Source: Kitasatospora aureofaciens (GTDB lineage: Bacteria > Actinomycetota > Actinomycetes > Streptomycetales > Streptomycetaceae). Taken from it: 64,000 nt of DNA. Under the pieces are notes generated by a model. That model was not told the origin of the DNA and did no database searches. It saw only the letters and a list, made by a program, of their open reading frames with translations. Made by a program: the position numbers and the translations under genes. Each line of letters opens with the position of its first letter. Position 1 is the stretch's first letter. The DNA lies in assembly GCF_019192735.1 (NCBI RefSeq), contig NZ_JAHTKP010000010.1, forward strand, positions 150,641-214,640, given 5' to 3'. This document shows positions 16,241-24,875 of the stretch, piece by piece.

Positions 16241-17257
16241 ATGCCCTCACCCCTGATCAGTGTCGTGCTCCCCGCTTACGACCAGCAGAAACAGCTGGCG
16301 GACTGTCTGGACTCGCTGCTCGGCCAGTCCTTCCGGGACGTCGAGGTGATCGTGGTCGCCGACCGCTCCCCCGAGACCCCGCAGGACCTGGTGGACGCGT
16401 TCGCGGCGCGCCACCCGCAGGTGTCGGTGCTGCACCTGGACGCGGCGGTCGGGGTCGGGGTGGCCCGGAACGCGGGGGCGGCGCGGGCGACCGGCGAGTA
16501 CCTGCTGTTCCTGGACGCCGACCACGTGCTGCCGCCGGACGGGCTCCAGGCGCTCGTCGATCGGCTCGGCGAGACCGGGCCGGTGGACGTGCTGCAGTTC
16601 GGGCACACCCGGCGGCACAACGGCCGCGACTGGCCCGGCGGGGCCGAGAAGCAGCTGGACGGGGCCGGACCCGAGGTGGCCGGGCCGTTCGACCGGCCGG
16701 AGCTGCTGGGCGCGCCGCCGCTGATCTGGGACCGCCTGGTGCGCCGCGGCCACTGGGAGGAGCTGAAGCTCGCCTTCCCCGACGGCCGGTACGAGGAGAT
16801 CCCGGCCGTGCACGCGGCGATGCTCGGCGCCCAGCGGGTGGCCGTCCTGCCGCGCGAGTGCGTGCAGCTGCGGCGCCGGGAGACGGTGCACCCGACCGGC
16901 TCGCCGGGCAGCAGCGTGTTCGACATATTCGAGCAGTACGAGCGCAGCTTCGCGCTGCTGGAGGACCAGCCGCACCTGTACGCCGTCCGCGACGCACTGT
17001 TCGTCCGGATGATCCGGCACTACCTGTTCGTCTTCGACCTCGCCGGGTGCGTGACGCGCGCCGAGCGGCCGCAGTTCTTCCACCGGGCCGCCGAGCACCA
17101 CCGCCGCTTCCAGCCGCCGGGCCACCGGAAGCCGGGCGGCCGCGAGGGGGTCAAGTTCTCACTGCTGGCCGGCGGCGCGTACCCGGCGTTCGAGGTGGCC
17201 AAGCTGTCCCACATCGCCCGCGGCACGCTCACCGGCGCCAACCGGCGGACGGGCTGA
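16241..17257 (+). CDS. GT2-family glycosyltransferase
   Basis: This 338-residue GT-A fold enzyme begins SPLISVVLPAYDQQKQLADC, with the nucleotide-binding VEVIVVADRS and the metal-binding DxD motif in LLFLDADHVLPP (about residues 90-101). The C-terminal part (FEQYERSFALLEDQP; RHYLFVFDLAGCV) resembles the domain that follows GT2 modules in actinomycete teichoic-acid enzymes, where a CDP-glycerol glycerophosphotransferase is often fused. Here that second module is missing. Sugar donor and acceptor are unknown. The ATG at 16241 has no clear ribosome site; an upstream ATG would add residues without similarity to the family. It is not a polyprenol-phosphate mannosyltransferase by sequence pattern. 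Confidence 0.82.
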   Translation: MPSPLISVVLPAYDQQKQLADCLDSLLGQSFRDVEVIVVADRSPETPQDLVDAFAARHPQVSVLHLDAAVGVGVARNAGAARATGEYLLFLDADHVLPPDGLQALVDRLGETGPVDVLQFGHTRRHNGRDWPGGAEKQLDGAGPEVAGPFDRPELLGAPPLIWDRLVRRGHWEELKLAFPDGRYEEIPAVHAAMLGAQRVAVLPRECVQLRRRETVHPTGSPGSSVFDIFEQYERSFALLEDQPHLYAVRDALFVRMIRHYLFVFDLAGCVTRAERPQFFHRAAEHHRRFQPPGHRKPGGREGVKFSLLAGGAYPAFEVAKLSHIARGTLTGANRRTG

Positions 17258-17380
17258 TCCTCGCGGAGCGGGCCGGACACCACCCCGTCGGCGGAACCCC
17301 CGGAGTGGCCGACTCCCGGACGGTCCGTCGAGCTGCCATGATCGGCCGGACCCGTCGCCGCACTGCCCCGGAGGTCCCCG

Positions 17381-20320
17381 GTGAGCCGTCCGTCCGCCGT
17401 CCCCGGGGCCGAGCTGGCCCGCGAGCTGGCCGCCGACCTGCGCGGCGAGGTCCGCTTCGGCACCGCCGAGCGCACCGTCTACGGCCATGACGCGTCCAAC
17501 TACCGCCACCTGCCGCTCGGCGTGGTCAAGCCCGCCGACCTGGACGACGTCCGCACCGCGCTCGCGCTGTGCCGGCAGTACCGGGTGCCGGTGGTGCCGC
17601 GCGGAGCGGGCACGAGCATCGGCGGGCAGGCGATCGGTCCTGGCGCGGTCGTGCTGGACTTCCGGCGGCACCTGGGCGAGGTACTGGACGTCGACCCGGA
17701 GGCCCGCACCGCCCGGGTCGAGCCCGGCGTCGTCCTGGACGACCTCCAGCGCGCCGCCCGGCCGTACGGACTGCGGTTCGGGCCGGACCCGTCCACGCAC
17801 AGCCGCTGCACGATCGGCGGCATGATCGGCAACGACTCCTGCGGCGCGCGCTCGCTCGCCTGGGGGCGCACCTCGGACAACGTGGAGCGGCTGGAGCTGC
17901 TGCTCGCGGACGGCACCGAGCTGACGGTCGGCGGCCGGCTCACCCCCGAGGAGCGCGCCGCGCTGCGCACCCTGCCCGGACGGGCGGGCCAACTCCACGG
18001 ACAGCTCCAGGAGTTCACCGACCACCACCTCGCCACCATCCGCCAGGGCATGCCCGACCTGCCGCGCCGCACCTCCGGCTACCCGCTGGACGCGCTGCTG
18101 CCCGAGCGCGGCCACGACCTGGCCCGCGCCCTCACCGGCACCGAGGGCACCTGCGCGCTGCTGCTCGGCGCCACCGTCCGGCTGGTCGAGGAGCCGCCCG
18201 CACGCGCCCTGGTGGTGGCCGGCTACCCGGACGAGGGCGCCGCCGCCGACGCCGTGCCCGCCCTGCTGCCGCTGCGCCCGCTGACCGCCGAGGGCATGGC
18301 CGCCGACCTGATCGAGGCCCTGCTCGCCGCCGGCCCCCGCCCGCCCGCACTGGACCGGCTGCCCGCCGGCGCCTGCTGGCTGTTCCTGGAGACCGCCGGC
18401 GCCACCCCCACCGAGGCCTACCAGGCCGCCCGCCGCCTCGCCGACGCGGTGCGCCGCGAGCGCTCGGCCGCCGTCGCCCTCGTCACCGACCCCGCCGAGC
18501 AGCGGCAGCTGTGGGCCGTCCGGGAGGCGGGCGCCGGGATCGTCACCCGGCTGCCCGGGGGCGGCCAGGCCTGGCCGGGCTGGGAGGACTCCGCCGTCCC
18601 GCCCGAGCGGCTCGGCGACTACCTGCGGGACCTGCGCGCCCTGCTGCGCCGGCACAGCCTGCGCGGCGTGCCGTACGGGCACTTCGGCGAGGGCTGCGTG
18701 CACCTGCGGATCGACTTCCCGCTGGACGAGCCCCAAGGGGTGCTGGTCTTCCGGGAGTTCCTGGAGCAGGCGGCCGATCTGGCGGTCTCGTACGGCGGTT
18801 CGCTCTCCGGCGAGCACGGCGACGGGCAGGCCCGCGCGGAGCTGCTGCCACGCATGTACGCACCCGAAGTCATCGCCCTGTTCGGCGAGTTCAAGCGGAT
18901 CTGGGACCCGGAGAACCTGCTCAACCCGGGCGCCCTGGTCGACCCGCGCCCGCTCGACGCCGACCTGCGCTTCGTCACCGCCCCGCGCCGCACCCTGCCG
19001 CTCGCCCTCCCGTACGAGCAGGACGGCGGCAGCCTCGTGCAGGCGGTGCACCGCTGCGTCGGCGTCGCCAAATGCGTGGACCCCACCACCGGGGTGATGT
19101 GCCCGAGCTACATGGCCACGAGCGAGGAGCGGCACTCCACCCGCGGCCGGGCCCGGCTGCTCGCCGAGATGCTGCGCGGCGAAGCGATCCCGGACGGCTG
19201 GCGCTCGGAGGAGGTCCGGGAGGCGCTGGACCTCTGCCTGAGCTGCAAGGGCTGCGCGAGTGACTGCCCGGTCCATGTCGACATGGCGACTTACAAGGCG
19301 GAGTTCCTGTACCAGCACTACCGGCACCGCCCGCGCCCGCTCTCCCACTACTCGATGGGCTGGCTGCCGCTCTGGCTGCGCGCCGCCGCCCTCGCGCCCG
19401 CCACCGCCAACACGATCGCCCGCTCGCCGGCCGCCGGGCTGCTGAAGCGGCTCGCCGGGATCGACCGGCGCCGCGTGCTGCCCGTCCTCCCACCGGAGAC
19501 CTTCACCCGCTGGTACCGCCGGCACCGCGCCGCACACCCGGCCCCGGCGGGCGCGCAGCCCGTCCTGCTCTGGCCGGACACCTTCTCCGACCACCTCCAG
19601 CCGAACGTGCTGCGCTCCGCCGTCGAGGTGCTGGAGCACCTCGGCTTCGACGTCCGCCTGCCGTCCGGCCCGGTCTGCTGCGGCCTCACCTGGTACTCCA
19701 CCGGCCAGCTCGACACCGCCCGCCGGGTGCTGCGGCGCAGCCTGCGCGTCCTCGCCACTGACGATCTCCCTGCCGACACCCCCGTGATCGGCATGGACCC
19801 CAGCTGCACCGCCACCCTGCGCGAGGACGTCCCCCGCCTCCTCGGCCCGGACGGCCGCCCGCTCGCCGGCCGAACCCGTACCTTCGCCGAGTTCCTCGAC
19901 GAGCACGCCCCCGACGCCCCGCTCCCCCGCATCCCCCGGGACGCCGTCACCCAGACCCACTGCCACCAGCACGCCGTCCTCGGCACCGCGGCCGACCGCC
20001 GGGTGGAGGCCCGACTCGGCCTGCACAACCGGGTCCTGGACTCCGGCTGCTGCGGCCTGGCCGGCAACTTCGGCTTCGAGCAAGGCCACTTCGAGGTCTC
20101 CGAGGCCATCGCCGAACGCGTCCTGCTCCCGGAGCTACGGGCGGCCGCCCCCGACACGGTGGTCCTGGCCGACGGCTTCAGCTGCCGCACCCAGATCACC
20201 CAACTCGCCGAGCGAAGAAACGCGTTGCACCTCGCGGAGCTGATCGCTCAAGCCCTGCGCGACGGATTCGAGTCCCGCCGCTCGGGCGCGAACGGCGCGC
20301 CGGAGGACAGCACGCGGTAG
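17381..20320 (+). CDS. FAD-binding/Fe-S fused dehydrogenase (D-lactate/glycolate type)
   Basis: This 979-residue fusion has three parts. Residues about 30-220 are a PCMH/VAO FAD domain (VPVVPRGAGTSIGGQAIG; GGMIGNDSCGARS). Residues about 300-540 are the FAD-oxidase C-terminal domain (GSLSGEHGDGQARAELLPRM; ENLLNPGALVDPRP). The end is a GlpC-like ferredoxin part with cluster motif CLSCKGCASDCP, an earlier Cys set in CVGVAKCVD, and two CCG motifs (GPVCCGLTW; SGCCGLAGNF). Such proteins oxidise 2-hydroxyacids (D-lactate, glycolate or 2-hydroxyglutarate) and pass electrons through Fe-S centres, probably to quinone. GGAGG precedes the GTG start. The length matches the fused family, so it is intact. 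Confidence 0.9.
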   Translation: MSRPSAVPGAELARELAADLRGEVRFGTAERTVYGHDASNYRHLPLGVVKPADLDDVRTALALCRQYRVPVVPRGAGTSIGGQAIGPGAVVLDFRRHLGEVLDVDPEARTARVEPGVVLDDLQRAARPYGLRFGPDPSTHSRCTIGGMIGNDSCGARSLAWGRTSDNVERLELLLADGTELTVGGRLTPEERAALRTLPGRAGQLHGQLQEFTDHHLATIRQGMPDLPRRTSGYPLDALLPERGHDLARALTGTEGTCALLLGATVRLVEEPPARALVVAGYPDEGAAADAVPALLPLRPLTAEGMAADLIEALLAAGPRPPALDRLPAGACWLFLETAGATPTEAYQAARRLADAVRRERSAAVALVTDPAEQRQLWAVREAGAGIVTRLPGGGQAWPGWEDSAVPPERLGDYLRDLRALLRRHSLRGVPYGHFGEGCVHLRIDFPLDEPQGVLVFREFLEQAADLAVSYGGSLSGEHGDGQARAELLPRMYAPEVIALFGEFKRIWDPENLLNPGALVDPRPLDADLRFVTAPRRTLPLALPYEQDGGSLVQAVHRCVGVAKCVDPTTGVMCPSYMATSEERHSTRGRARLLAEMLRGEAIPDGWRSEEVREALDLCLSCKGCASDCPVHVDMATYKAEFLYQHYRHRPRPLSHYSMGWLPLWLRAAALAPATANTIARSPAAGLLKRLAGIDRRRVLPVLPPETFTRWYRRHRAAHPAPAGAQPVLLWPDTFSDHLQPNVLRSAVEVLEHLGFDVRLPSGPVCCGLTWYSTGQLDTARRVLRRSLRVLATDDLPADTPVIGMDPSCTATLREDVPRLLGPDGRPLAGRTRTFAEFLDEHAPDAPLPRIPRDAVTQTHCHQHAVLGTAADRRVEARLGLHNRVLDSGCCGLAGNFGFEQGHFEVSEAIAERVLLPELRAAAPDTVVLADGFSCRTQITQLAERRNALHLAELIAQALRDGFESRRSGANGAPEDSTR

Positions 20321-20480
20321 CCGACGGACAGGGCCTCGCCGCGCGCCCGTCGGCCGACCGCTGACGCAGCGGCTCCGCCCGCGCCACAGTGGCGGGATGA
20401 CCTCCCTCACCACCGCCGAGGCGGACAAGAGGCGAAAGGAACCGGCCGCGCACGCCACCACGGTGTACGCGCTGGGTCAG

Positions 20481-20508
20481 GACTCTTCCGTCACGACTCT
20501 TCCGTCAC
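20481..20508. repeat. Tandem 14-nt duplication over the CBS-protein stop codon
   Basis: GACTCTTCCGTCAC occurs twice back to back (20481-20494 and 20495-20508). On the minus strand the second copy contains the TGA of the CBS-domain gene; the first copy repeats it out of frame. Confidence 0.85.
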
Positions 20509-20948
20509 GCCTCCGCCTTCGGGGCCTCCTCCGCGCAGACCGCCGACACGAACTCCGCCACCCGGGCCTGCGGCAGCCCGCGCGCGATGTCCGCCTCGCT
20601 GATCATCCCGACCACCTTGTGCTCGGGGTGGTTGATCACCGGCAGCCGGCGCACCCGGTACTGCTCCATCACCCGCAGCACCTGCTCGGTGTCCTCGTCC
20701 GCCTCCACCGTCATCGGCCGGCCCTGGGCCAGCTCGCCCGCCGTCACCTGGGCCGGGTCCCGGCCCTCGGCGATGCACTTGAGCACGATGTCGCGGTCGG
20801 TCACGATGCCCAGCAGCTTGTCGTTCTCACCGCAGATGGGCAGCGCGCCGACGTCCCGGTCCCGCATGATCCGGGCGGCGGCGGCGAGCGTCTCCTGCTC
20901 GCGGATGCACTCCGCGCCCTGGTGCATGATGTCACTGGCTCTGGTCAT
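20505..20948 (-). CDS. Two-CBS-domain protein
   Basis: This 147-residue protein consists of two CBS motifs and little else: residues about 5-60 (ASDIMHQGAECIREQETLAAA to GIVTDRDIVLKCI) and about 70-130 (GELAQGRPMTVEADEDTEQV to GMISEADIARGLP). CBS pairs bind adenine nucleotides and act as energy or redox sensors. Stand-alone versions are common in Streptomyces and often respond to hypoxia or stress. AGGAGG precedes the ATG. It lies downstream of the slipin gene on the same strand (77-base gap), so the two may be co-transcribed. Confidence 0.9.
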   Translation of the reverse strand: MTRASDIMHQGAECIREQETLAAAARIMRDRDVGALPICGENDKLLGIVTDRDIVLKCIAEGRDPAQVTAGELAQGRPMTVEADEDTEQVLRVMEQYRVRRLPVINHPEHKVVGMISEADIARGLPQARVAEFVSAVCAEEAPKAEA

Positions 20949-21025
20949 GATCCGCCTCCTGACGTGCCTGCCGCCCCCGTTGTCCATCGTCGTCCGAGCG
21001 CGGAACGGCCGCCACCGGGCGGCCC

Positions 21026-21955
21026 TCACGCCGCCTTGCCGTGCTCCGCGCGATCGTCCGGCACATCCTCCGTCTCCAGCGGCGAATGCTCCAACAGCTC
21101 CTCCAGCGGCGGCAGTTCGGGCGTCTCCGCCTCCTCCACGACCGGCGCCTCCGCCGTATCGGCGACGACCTTCGCGGCGGACCGCAACTGCGCGTCCGTC
21201 GCCGCGTCCAGGAAGCGCAGCAGCTCCACCGGGAACGGCAGCACGAGCGTCGAGTTCTTCTCCGCCGCCACCTCCACCACGGTCTGCAGCAGCCGCAGTT
21301 GGAGCGCCGCCGGGGTCGCGCTCATCACCGCGGCCGCCTCCGACAACCGCGCCGACGCCTGGTACTCGCCGTCCGCCGTGATGATCCGCGCCCGGCGCTC
21401 CCGCTCGGCCTCCGCCTGCCGAGCGATCGAGCGCTTCATCGACTCCGGCAGGGCGACGTCCTTGATCTCCACCCGGTCGATCTGGATGCCCCAGCCCAGC
21501 GCCGGACTGTCGATCATCAGTTCCAGGCCCTGGTTGATCGGCTCGCGGTTGGCCAGCAGGTCGTCCAGCTCGCTCTTGCCGATGATCGACCGCAGGGAGG
21601 TCTGCGCGACCTGGGAGATCGCGAAGTGGTAGTCCTGCACGTTGACCGTCGCCCGCACCGGGTCCTCCACCCGGAAGTACACCACCGCGTCCACCCGGAC
21701 GGTCACGTTGTCCCGGGTGATGCCCTCCTGCGCCGGGATCGGCATCGTCACGATCTGCACGTTCACCTTGCGCAGCCTGTCCGCGATCGGCACCAGCGCG
21801 ACCAGCCCGGGCTCGCGCACCTGCTCCCGCACCCGGCCGAAACGGAACACCACGCCCTTCTGGAACTGCTGGACCACCCGGACGCTCATGCTCGCCCAGA
21901 GCGCCCCCAGACCCACCAGCCCCCCGATCGCCCCCAGCACCGCATCGACGATCAT
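21026..21955 (-). CDS. Slipin (SPFH/band-7 membrane protein)
   Basis: This 309-residue protein has one N-terminal membrane segment (about residues 3-22) followed by the band-7 domain: VVQQFQKGVVFRFGR, DAVVYFRVEDPVRATVNVQD and the slipin-specific IIGKSELDDLLANRE. A helical region ERERRARIITADGEYQASA then leads to an acidic, Pro/Glu-rich tail. Slipins oligomerise at membrane microdomains and are commonly paired with NfeD proteases; no nfeD is seen here. The acidic tail of about 50 residues is likely disordered. The downstream CBS-domain gene may form a functional unit with it. Confidence 0.92.
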   Translation of the reverse strand: MIVDAVLGAIGGLVGLGALWASMSVRVVQQFQKGVVFRFGRVREQVREPGLVALVPIADRLRKVNVQIVTMPIPAQEGITRDNVTVRVDAVVYFRVEDPVRATVNVQDYHFAISQVAQTSLRSIIGKSELDDLLANREPINQGLELMIDSPALGWGIQIDRVEIKDVALPESMKRSIARQAEAERERRARIITADGEYQASARLSEAAAVMSATPAALQLRLLQTVVEVAAEKNSTLVLPFPVELLRFLDAATDAQLRSAAKVVADTAEAPVVEEAETPELPPLEELLEHSPLETEDVPDDRAEHGKAA

Positions 21956-22114
21956 CGCGGCCTCCTCGCGCGCCAGCCAGGCCCGGCCGTCGCCGACCCG
22001 GGCCGACCGGGGGCCGCCGGAGCAGCTGATTCCACGCTACGCCTGCGCAGACGCCGCCGGAACGCGCTCGTGGGTGCCCTGAACGTGCTCCTCGCGCCCC
22101 CTAGGATCATCGCC

Positions 22115-22918
22115 ATGCCGCTGTCCCCCGCCGACGACCCCGGCCACCCCCGCCACCCCGCCGAGGCCGCCGCCCGCGCCACCGGACTGGCCGCCCTGGA
22201 CCGCGTCGTCACCGGCTGCCGCGCCTGCCCGCGCCTCGTCGACTGGCGCGAGGAGACCGCCCGCACCAAGCGCCGCGCCTACCAGAACTGGGACTACTGG
22301 GCCCGCCCGATCCCCGGCTTCGGCCCGCCCGACGCCCCCCTCGTCCTCGTCGGCCTCGCCCCCGCCGCCCACGGCGCCAACCGCACCGGCCGGATCTTCA
22401 CCGGCGACCCGTCGGGGGACCTGCTGTACGCGGCGCTGTACGAGCTGGGGCTCGCCAACCGCCCCGAGTCCGTCCGGTACGGGGACGGGCTGGAGCTGTA
22501 CGGCGTCCGCATCACCGACCCGGTCCGCTGCGCCCCGCCCGACAACAAGCCGACGACGGCCGAACGCGACACCTGCCGGCCGTGGATCACCCGCGAACTG
22601 GAACTGCTCCGCCCCACCGTCCGCACCGTCGTGGCCCTCGGCGGCTTCGCCTGGCAGGCCCTCCTCCCGGCCGTGGCGGCCGCCGACTGGCAGGTCCCGC
22701 GCCCCCGGCCCGCCTTCGGCCACGCGGCTCACGTCACGCTCCCCGCCACGGACGGCGGCGCGCCACTCCAGCTGTACGGCTGCTACCACGTGAGCCCCCG
22801 CAACACCAACACCGGCCGCCTCACCACGGAGATGCTCCGCGCCCTCCTGCGCACCGCCGCCACCTCGGCCGGCCTCACCCCGGCCCCGGAGAACCCGGTC
22901 ACCGGGCCCAACGGCTGA
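22115..22918 (+). CDS. udgB: Family-5 uracil-DNA glycosylase (UDGb type)
   Basis: This 267-residue enzyme has the family-5 motif A (GLAPAAHGANRTGRIFTGD, residues 80 onward, with Ala instead of the usual catalytic Asp or Asn) and motif B HVSPRNTNTGRLT near the C-terminus. Four Cys (35 and 38 in CRACP, one in VRCAPPDNK and one in RDTCRPW) should hold the 4Fe-4S cluster. It excises uracil and deaminated purines such as hypoxanthine from DNA. It is oriented away from the slipin gene and converges on the CHAD gene with a 20-base gap. The ATG at 22115 gives a normal family length. Confidence 0.92.
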   Translation: MPLSPADDPGHPRHPAEAAARATGLAALDRVVTGCRACPRLVDWREETARTKRRAYQNWDYWARPIPGFGPPDAPLVLVGLAPAAHGANRTGRIFTGDPSGDLLYAALYELGLANRPESVRYGDGLELYGVRITDPVRCAPPDNKPTTAERDTCRPWITRELELLRPTVRTVVALGGFAWQALLPAVAAADWQVPRPRPAFGHAAHVTLPATDGGAPLQLYGCYHVSPRNTNTGRLTTEMLRALLRTAATSAGLTPAPENPVTGPNG

Positions 22919-22938
22919 CAGCGGCCTCCCGACGCGCC

Positions 22939-23817
22939 TTACGCGAAGCGCGCCAGGCCCCGCCCCGCCGCGCGCTCCCAGACCTCCGGCAACCGCTCGC
23001 GCGCCGCCTCCGCGTCGGCCAGCTGCCGGCCGTACAGCACCCCGTAGCCGAACGGCTCTCCACTCCCGTCCGCCTGGGCGGCCAGGGCTGCGGCGGCCAC
23101 CACGGCGTCCTGGTGTTCGCCGAGGACCTCCTGCACGGCCTTCATCCGCTCCGCGTACTTCTCCGCCGCCGCGCCGACGGCCGGGGTCGCGGTCTCCCCG
23201 GCGTAGCGGGCGCGTTTGGCGGCCTTCCGGGCATCGTGCAGGGCGCTGTCGCGGTCCGACGCCTCCGCGGCCATCGCCGCCCGCACCCGCTGGCCCGTCC
23301 TCCGCTGCTCGCGGGCGGCGACGCGGGCCAGCTCGGGGACGGCACGACGGCCGGCCCGGCCGCGCAGGGGCGGGTCGGCGAGGAGGGTGGCAAGGGCGTC
23401 GGCGAGGGCGCGGCGGCGAGGGCTGTCGAGGGCGGCCACCACCTCGGGCCAGACCTCCCGGTACTCGGCGCCGCCCCACCGCTCCAGCTCCGCCGCGACC
23501 CGCTCCGGCCCGCATTCGGCGGGCAGCTCCCGCGCCCGCGCCGCCAGCCGTTCGGCGAGCACCTCCCGGTCCCGCGCGCGACCCAGTGCGGCGGCCAGCC
23601 ATCGCAGCTCGGCGACCAGCTCATCGGTGGCCCCCGCCACGAACAGCCGCCGGTACGTCTGCAAGGCGCTCCGCAGCCGCCGGCAGGCGACCCGCATGCG
23701 GTGGACCGCGTCGGGTTCGTCCGCCCGGACGGCGTCGTCGAGCCCCGCAAGCACCATCACCTGTGCCTCGATGCGGGCGAGCAGGACCTGCCCCACCGTG
23801 GTCTCGGGCCGGGCCAT
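22939..23817 (-). CDS. CHAD-domain protein
   Basis: This 292-residue, almost wholly helical protein has the conserved CHAD residues in AVHRMRVACRRLRSALQTYR (His39 and the basic cluster) and LHDARKAAKRARYAGE (about residues 191-206). Conserved His/Arg/Lys of CHAD proteins bind inorganic polyphosphate. No CYTH (triphosphatase) domain is fused, so this is the CHAD-only type that associates with polyP granules. Its upstream region carries three and a half copies of a 15-nt direct repeat starting 23 bases before the ATG, which may regulate it. Confidence 0.88.
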   Translation of the reverse strand: MARPETTVGQVLLARIEAQVMVLAGLDDAVRADEPDAVHRMRVACRRLRSALQTYRRLFVAGATDELVAELRWLAAALGRARDREVLAERLAARARELPAECGPERVAAELERWGGAEYREVWPEVVAALDSPRRRALADALATLLADPPLRGRAGRRAVPELARVAAREQRRTGQRVRAAMAAEASDRDSALHDARKAAKRARYAGETATPAVGAAAEKYAERMKAVQEVLGEHQDAVVAAAALAAQADGSGEPFGYGVLYGRQLADAEAARERLPEVWERAAGRGLARFA

Positions 23818-23840
23818 GAGCGTTCACCCCCTCGTCGGAG

Positions 23841-23895
23841 TCACCGGAAACGGGGTCGCCGGAAACGGGGTCGCCGGAAACGGGGTCGCCGGAAC
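23841..23895 (-). repeat. 15-nt tandem repeat upstream of the CHAD gene
   Basis: The unit TCGCCGGAAACGGGG (first copy TCACCGGAAACGGGG) is repeated at 23841, 23856 and 23871, followed by a partial copy from 23886. It begins 23 bases upstream of the CHAD ATG, within the expected promoter or leader. No spacers separate the copies, so it is not CRISPR. Confidence 0.85.
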
Positions 23896-24063
23896 GCCTT
23901 CCAGGCTAGTCCGCCCACCCCTGTTGTCCACCGCGCGTCATGGCCGTCAGGCCGCTGACGACCGGTCACCCGGATGAACGAACGGCCACCGCCGGGCAAG
24001 CGGGCGAAGCAGTCCCCGACGCGACCTCGTGCCGGGGGTAAGGCTCGTGGCATACTCCGGGAC

Positions 24064-24738
24064 GTGACGACCTCCTCCCACGCGACCAGGGCCCTGCGGG
24101 CCGCGGTGTTCACCGCGCTCGCCGTGCCGCTGTCCGCGCTGGGCCAGGTGGTGATCACGGGTCGCCCGCTGCCGCTCTCGCTGGTGGTCGCCGCGACCGC
24201 CGTCGTCTTCCTGGTGTCGGCCGCGCTGGCCGGCGGGGAGCGGCGGCTGCTGCACATCACCGGCGTGATGGTGCCGGTGGAGCTGCTGCTCAACACGACG
24301 TTCAACCTGGGCCAGACGGGCTGTGGCCCGATCCTGACCGAGCATGTGCAGGCGCGCGGCATGAACCTGCTGGTGTGCGGCGGCGGTTCGGTGGACGGGT
24401 CGCTGCTGTCCGGTCCGCTGGGGCACGACGGGCCGGTCGCGCCGGTCGCCACCCAGCTGCTGGTCCTGCTGGTGCATCTGCTGATCGCGCTGGCCGCCTC
24501 CGCCTGGCTGCGGCTGGGCGACTCTGCTCTCTCCGGACTGGCCCACGCGCTGCGCGTGCTGCGCCAGTCGGTGGCGGCGCCGCTGCGCGCGCTGCTTCTG
24601 CTGCTGATCCCGGCTCCGGTGCGTCCGGTGCTGCGGGTGCCGCTTCCGGTGTCGGACCGGGAGCGTCCGCGCCGCGAGGACGTGGTCCTCAGCCCGGCGC
24701 CCCGGCGCGGTCCGCCGGTCTTCGCGCCTGCCTGCTGA
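24064..24738 (+). CDS. Multi-helix membrane protein upstream of dsbA
   Basis: This 224-residue protein has about four hydrophobic segments: residues 10-30, 35-55, 65-85 and a strong one around LLVLLVHLLIALAASAWL, plus an amphipathic LLLLLIPAPV stretch. It ends in a basic, Pro-rich tail. Two Cys lie in the loop region (TGCGPIL and LLVCGGG). The GTG start at 24064 is chosen because the preceding residues are low-complexity and basic. I do not recognise a named family. Its position directly before a DsbA-like and a VKOR gene on the same strand suggests an envelope role, possibly in the same redox pathway. Confidence 0.7.
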   Translation: MTTSSHATRALRAAVFTALAVPLSALGQVVITGRPLPLSLVVAATAVVFLVSAALAGGERRLLHITGVMVPVELLLNTTFNLGQTGCGPILTEHVQARGMNLLVCGGGSVDGSLLSGPLGHDGPVAPVATQLLVLLVHLLIALAASAWLRLGDSALSGLAHALRVLRQSVAAPLRALLLLLIPAPVRPVLRVPLPVSDRERPRREDVVLSPAPRRGPPVFAPAC

Positions 24739-24875
24739 TCCTCGGCCGTTCGGCCGCCCGCAGGCACGGCGCACAACTCCCGCGTTCACCGACCCCGCCC
24801 CTCGGCATGCCTCCCGGCACGCCCGTGCGGGCATCCCGCGCGCACCCGCGCGCCGCGTACAGGAGTTGACTCCCC

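Noticed and set aside
16241..17257. GT2 gene as the missing polyprenol-phosphate mannosyltransferase
   Set aside because: The N-terminus (SVVLPAYDQQ) and C-terminal region differ from Ppm, which has VIIPTYNE-like starts. It looks like a teichoic-acid-type GT2.
20397..20504. Short plus-strand ORF starting MTSLTTAEADKRRKEP
   Set aside because: It runs into the antisense of the CBS gene and through the 14-nt tandem duplication. No family resemblance or good ribosome site.
23841..23895. Short CRISPR array upstream of the CHAD gene
   Set aside because: Copies are directly adjacent, with no spacers, and only 15 nt long.
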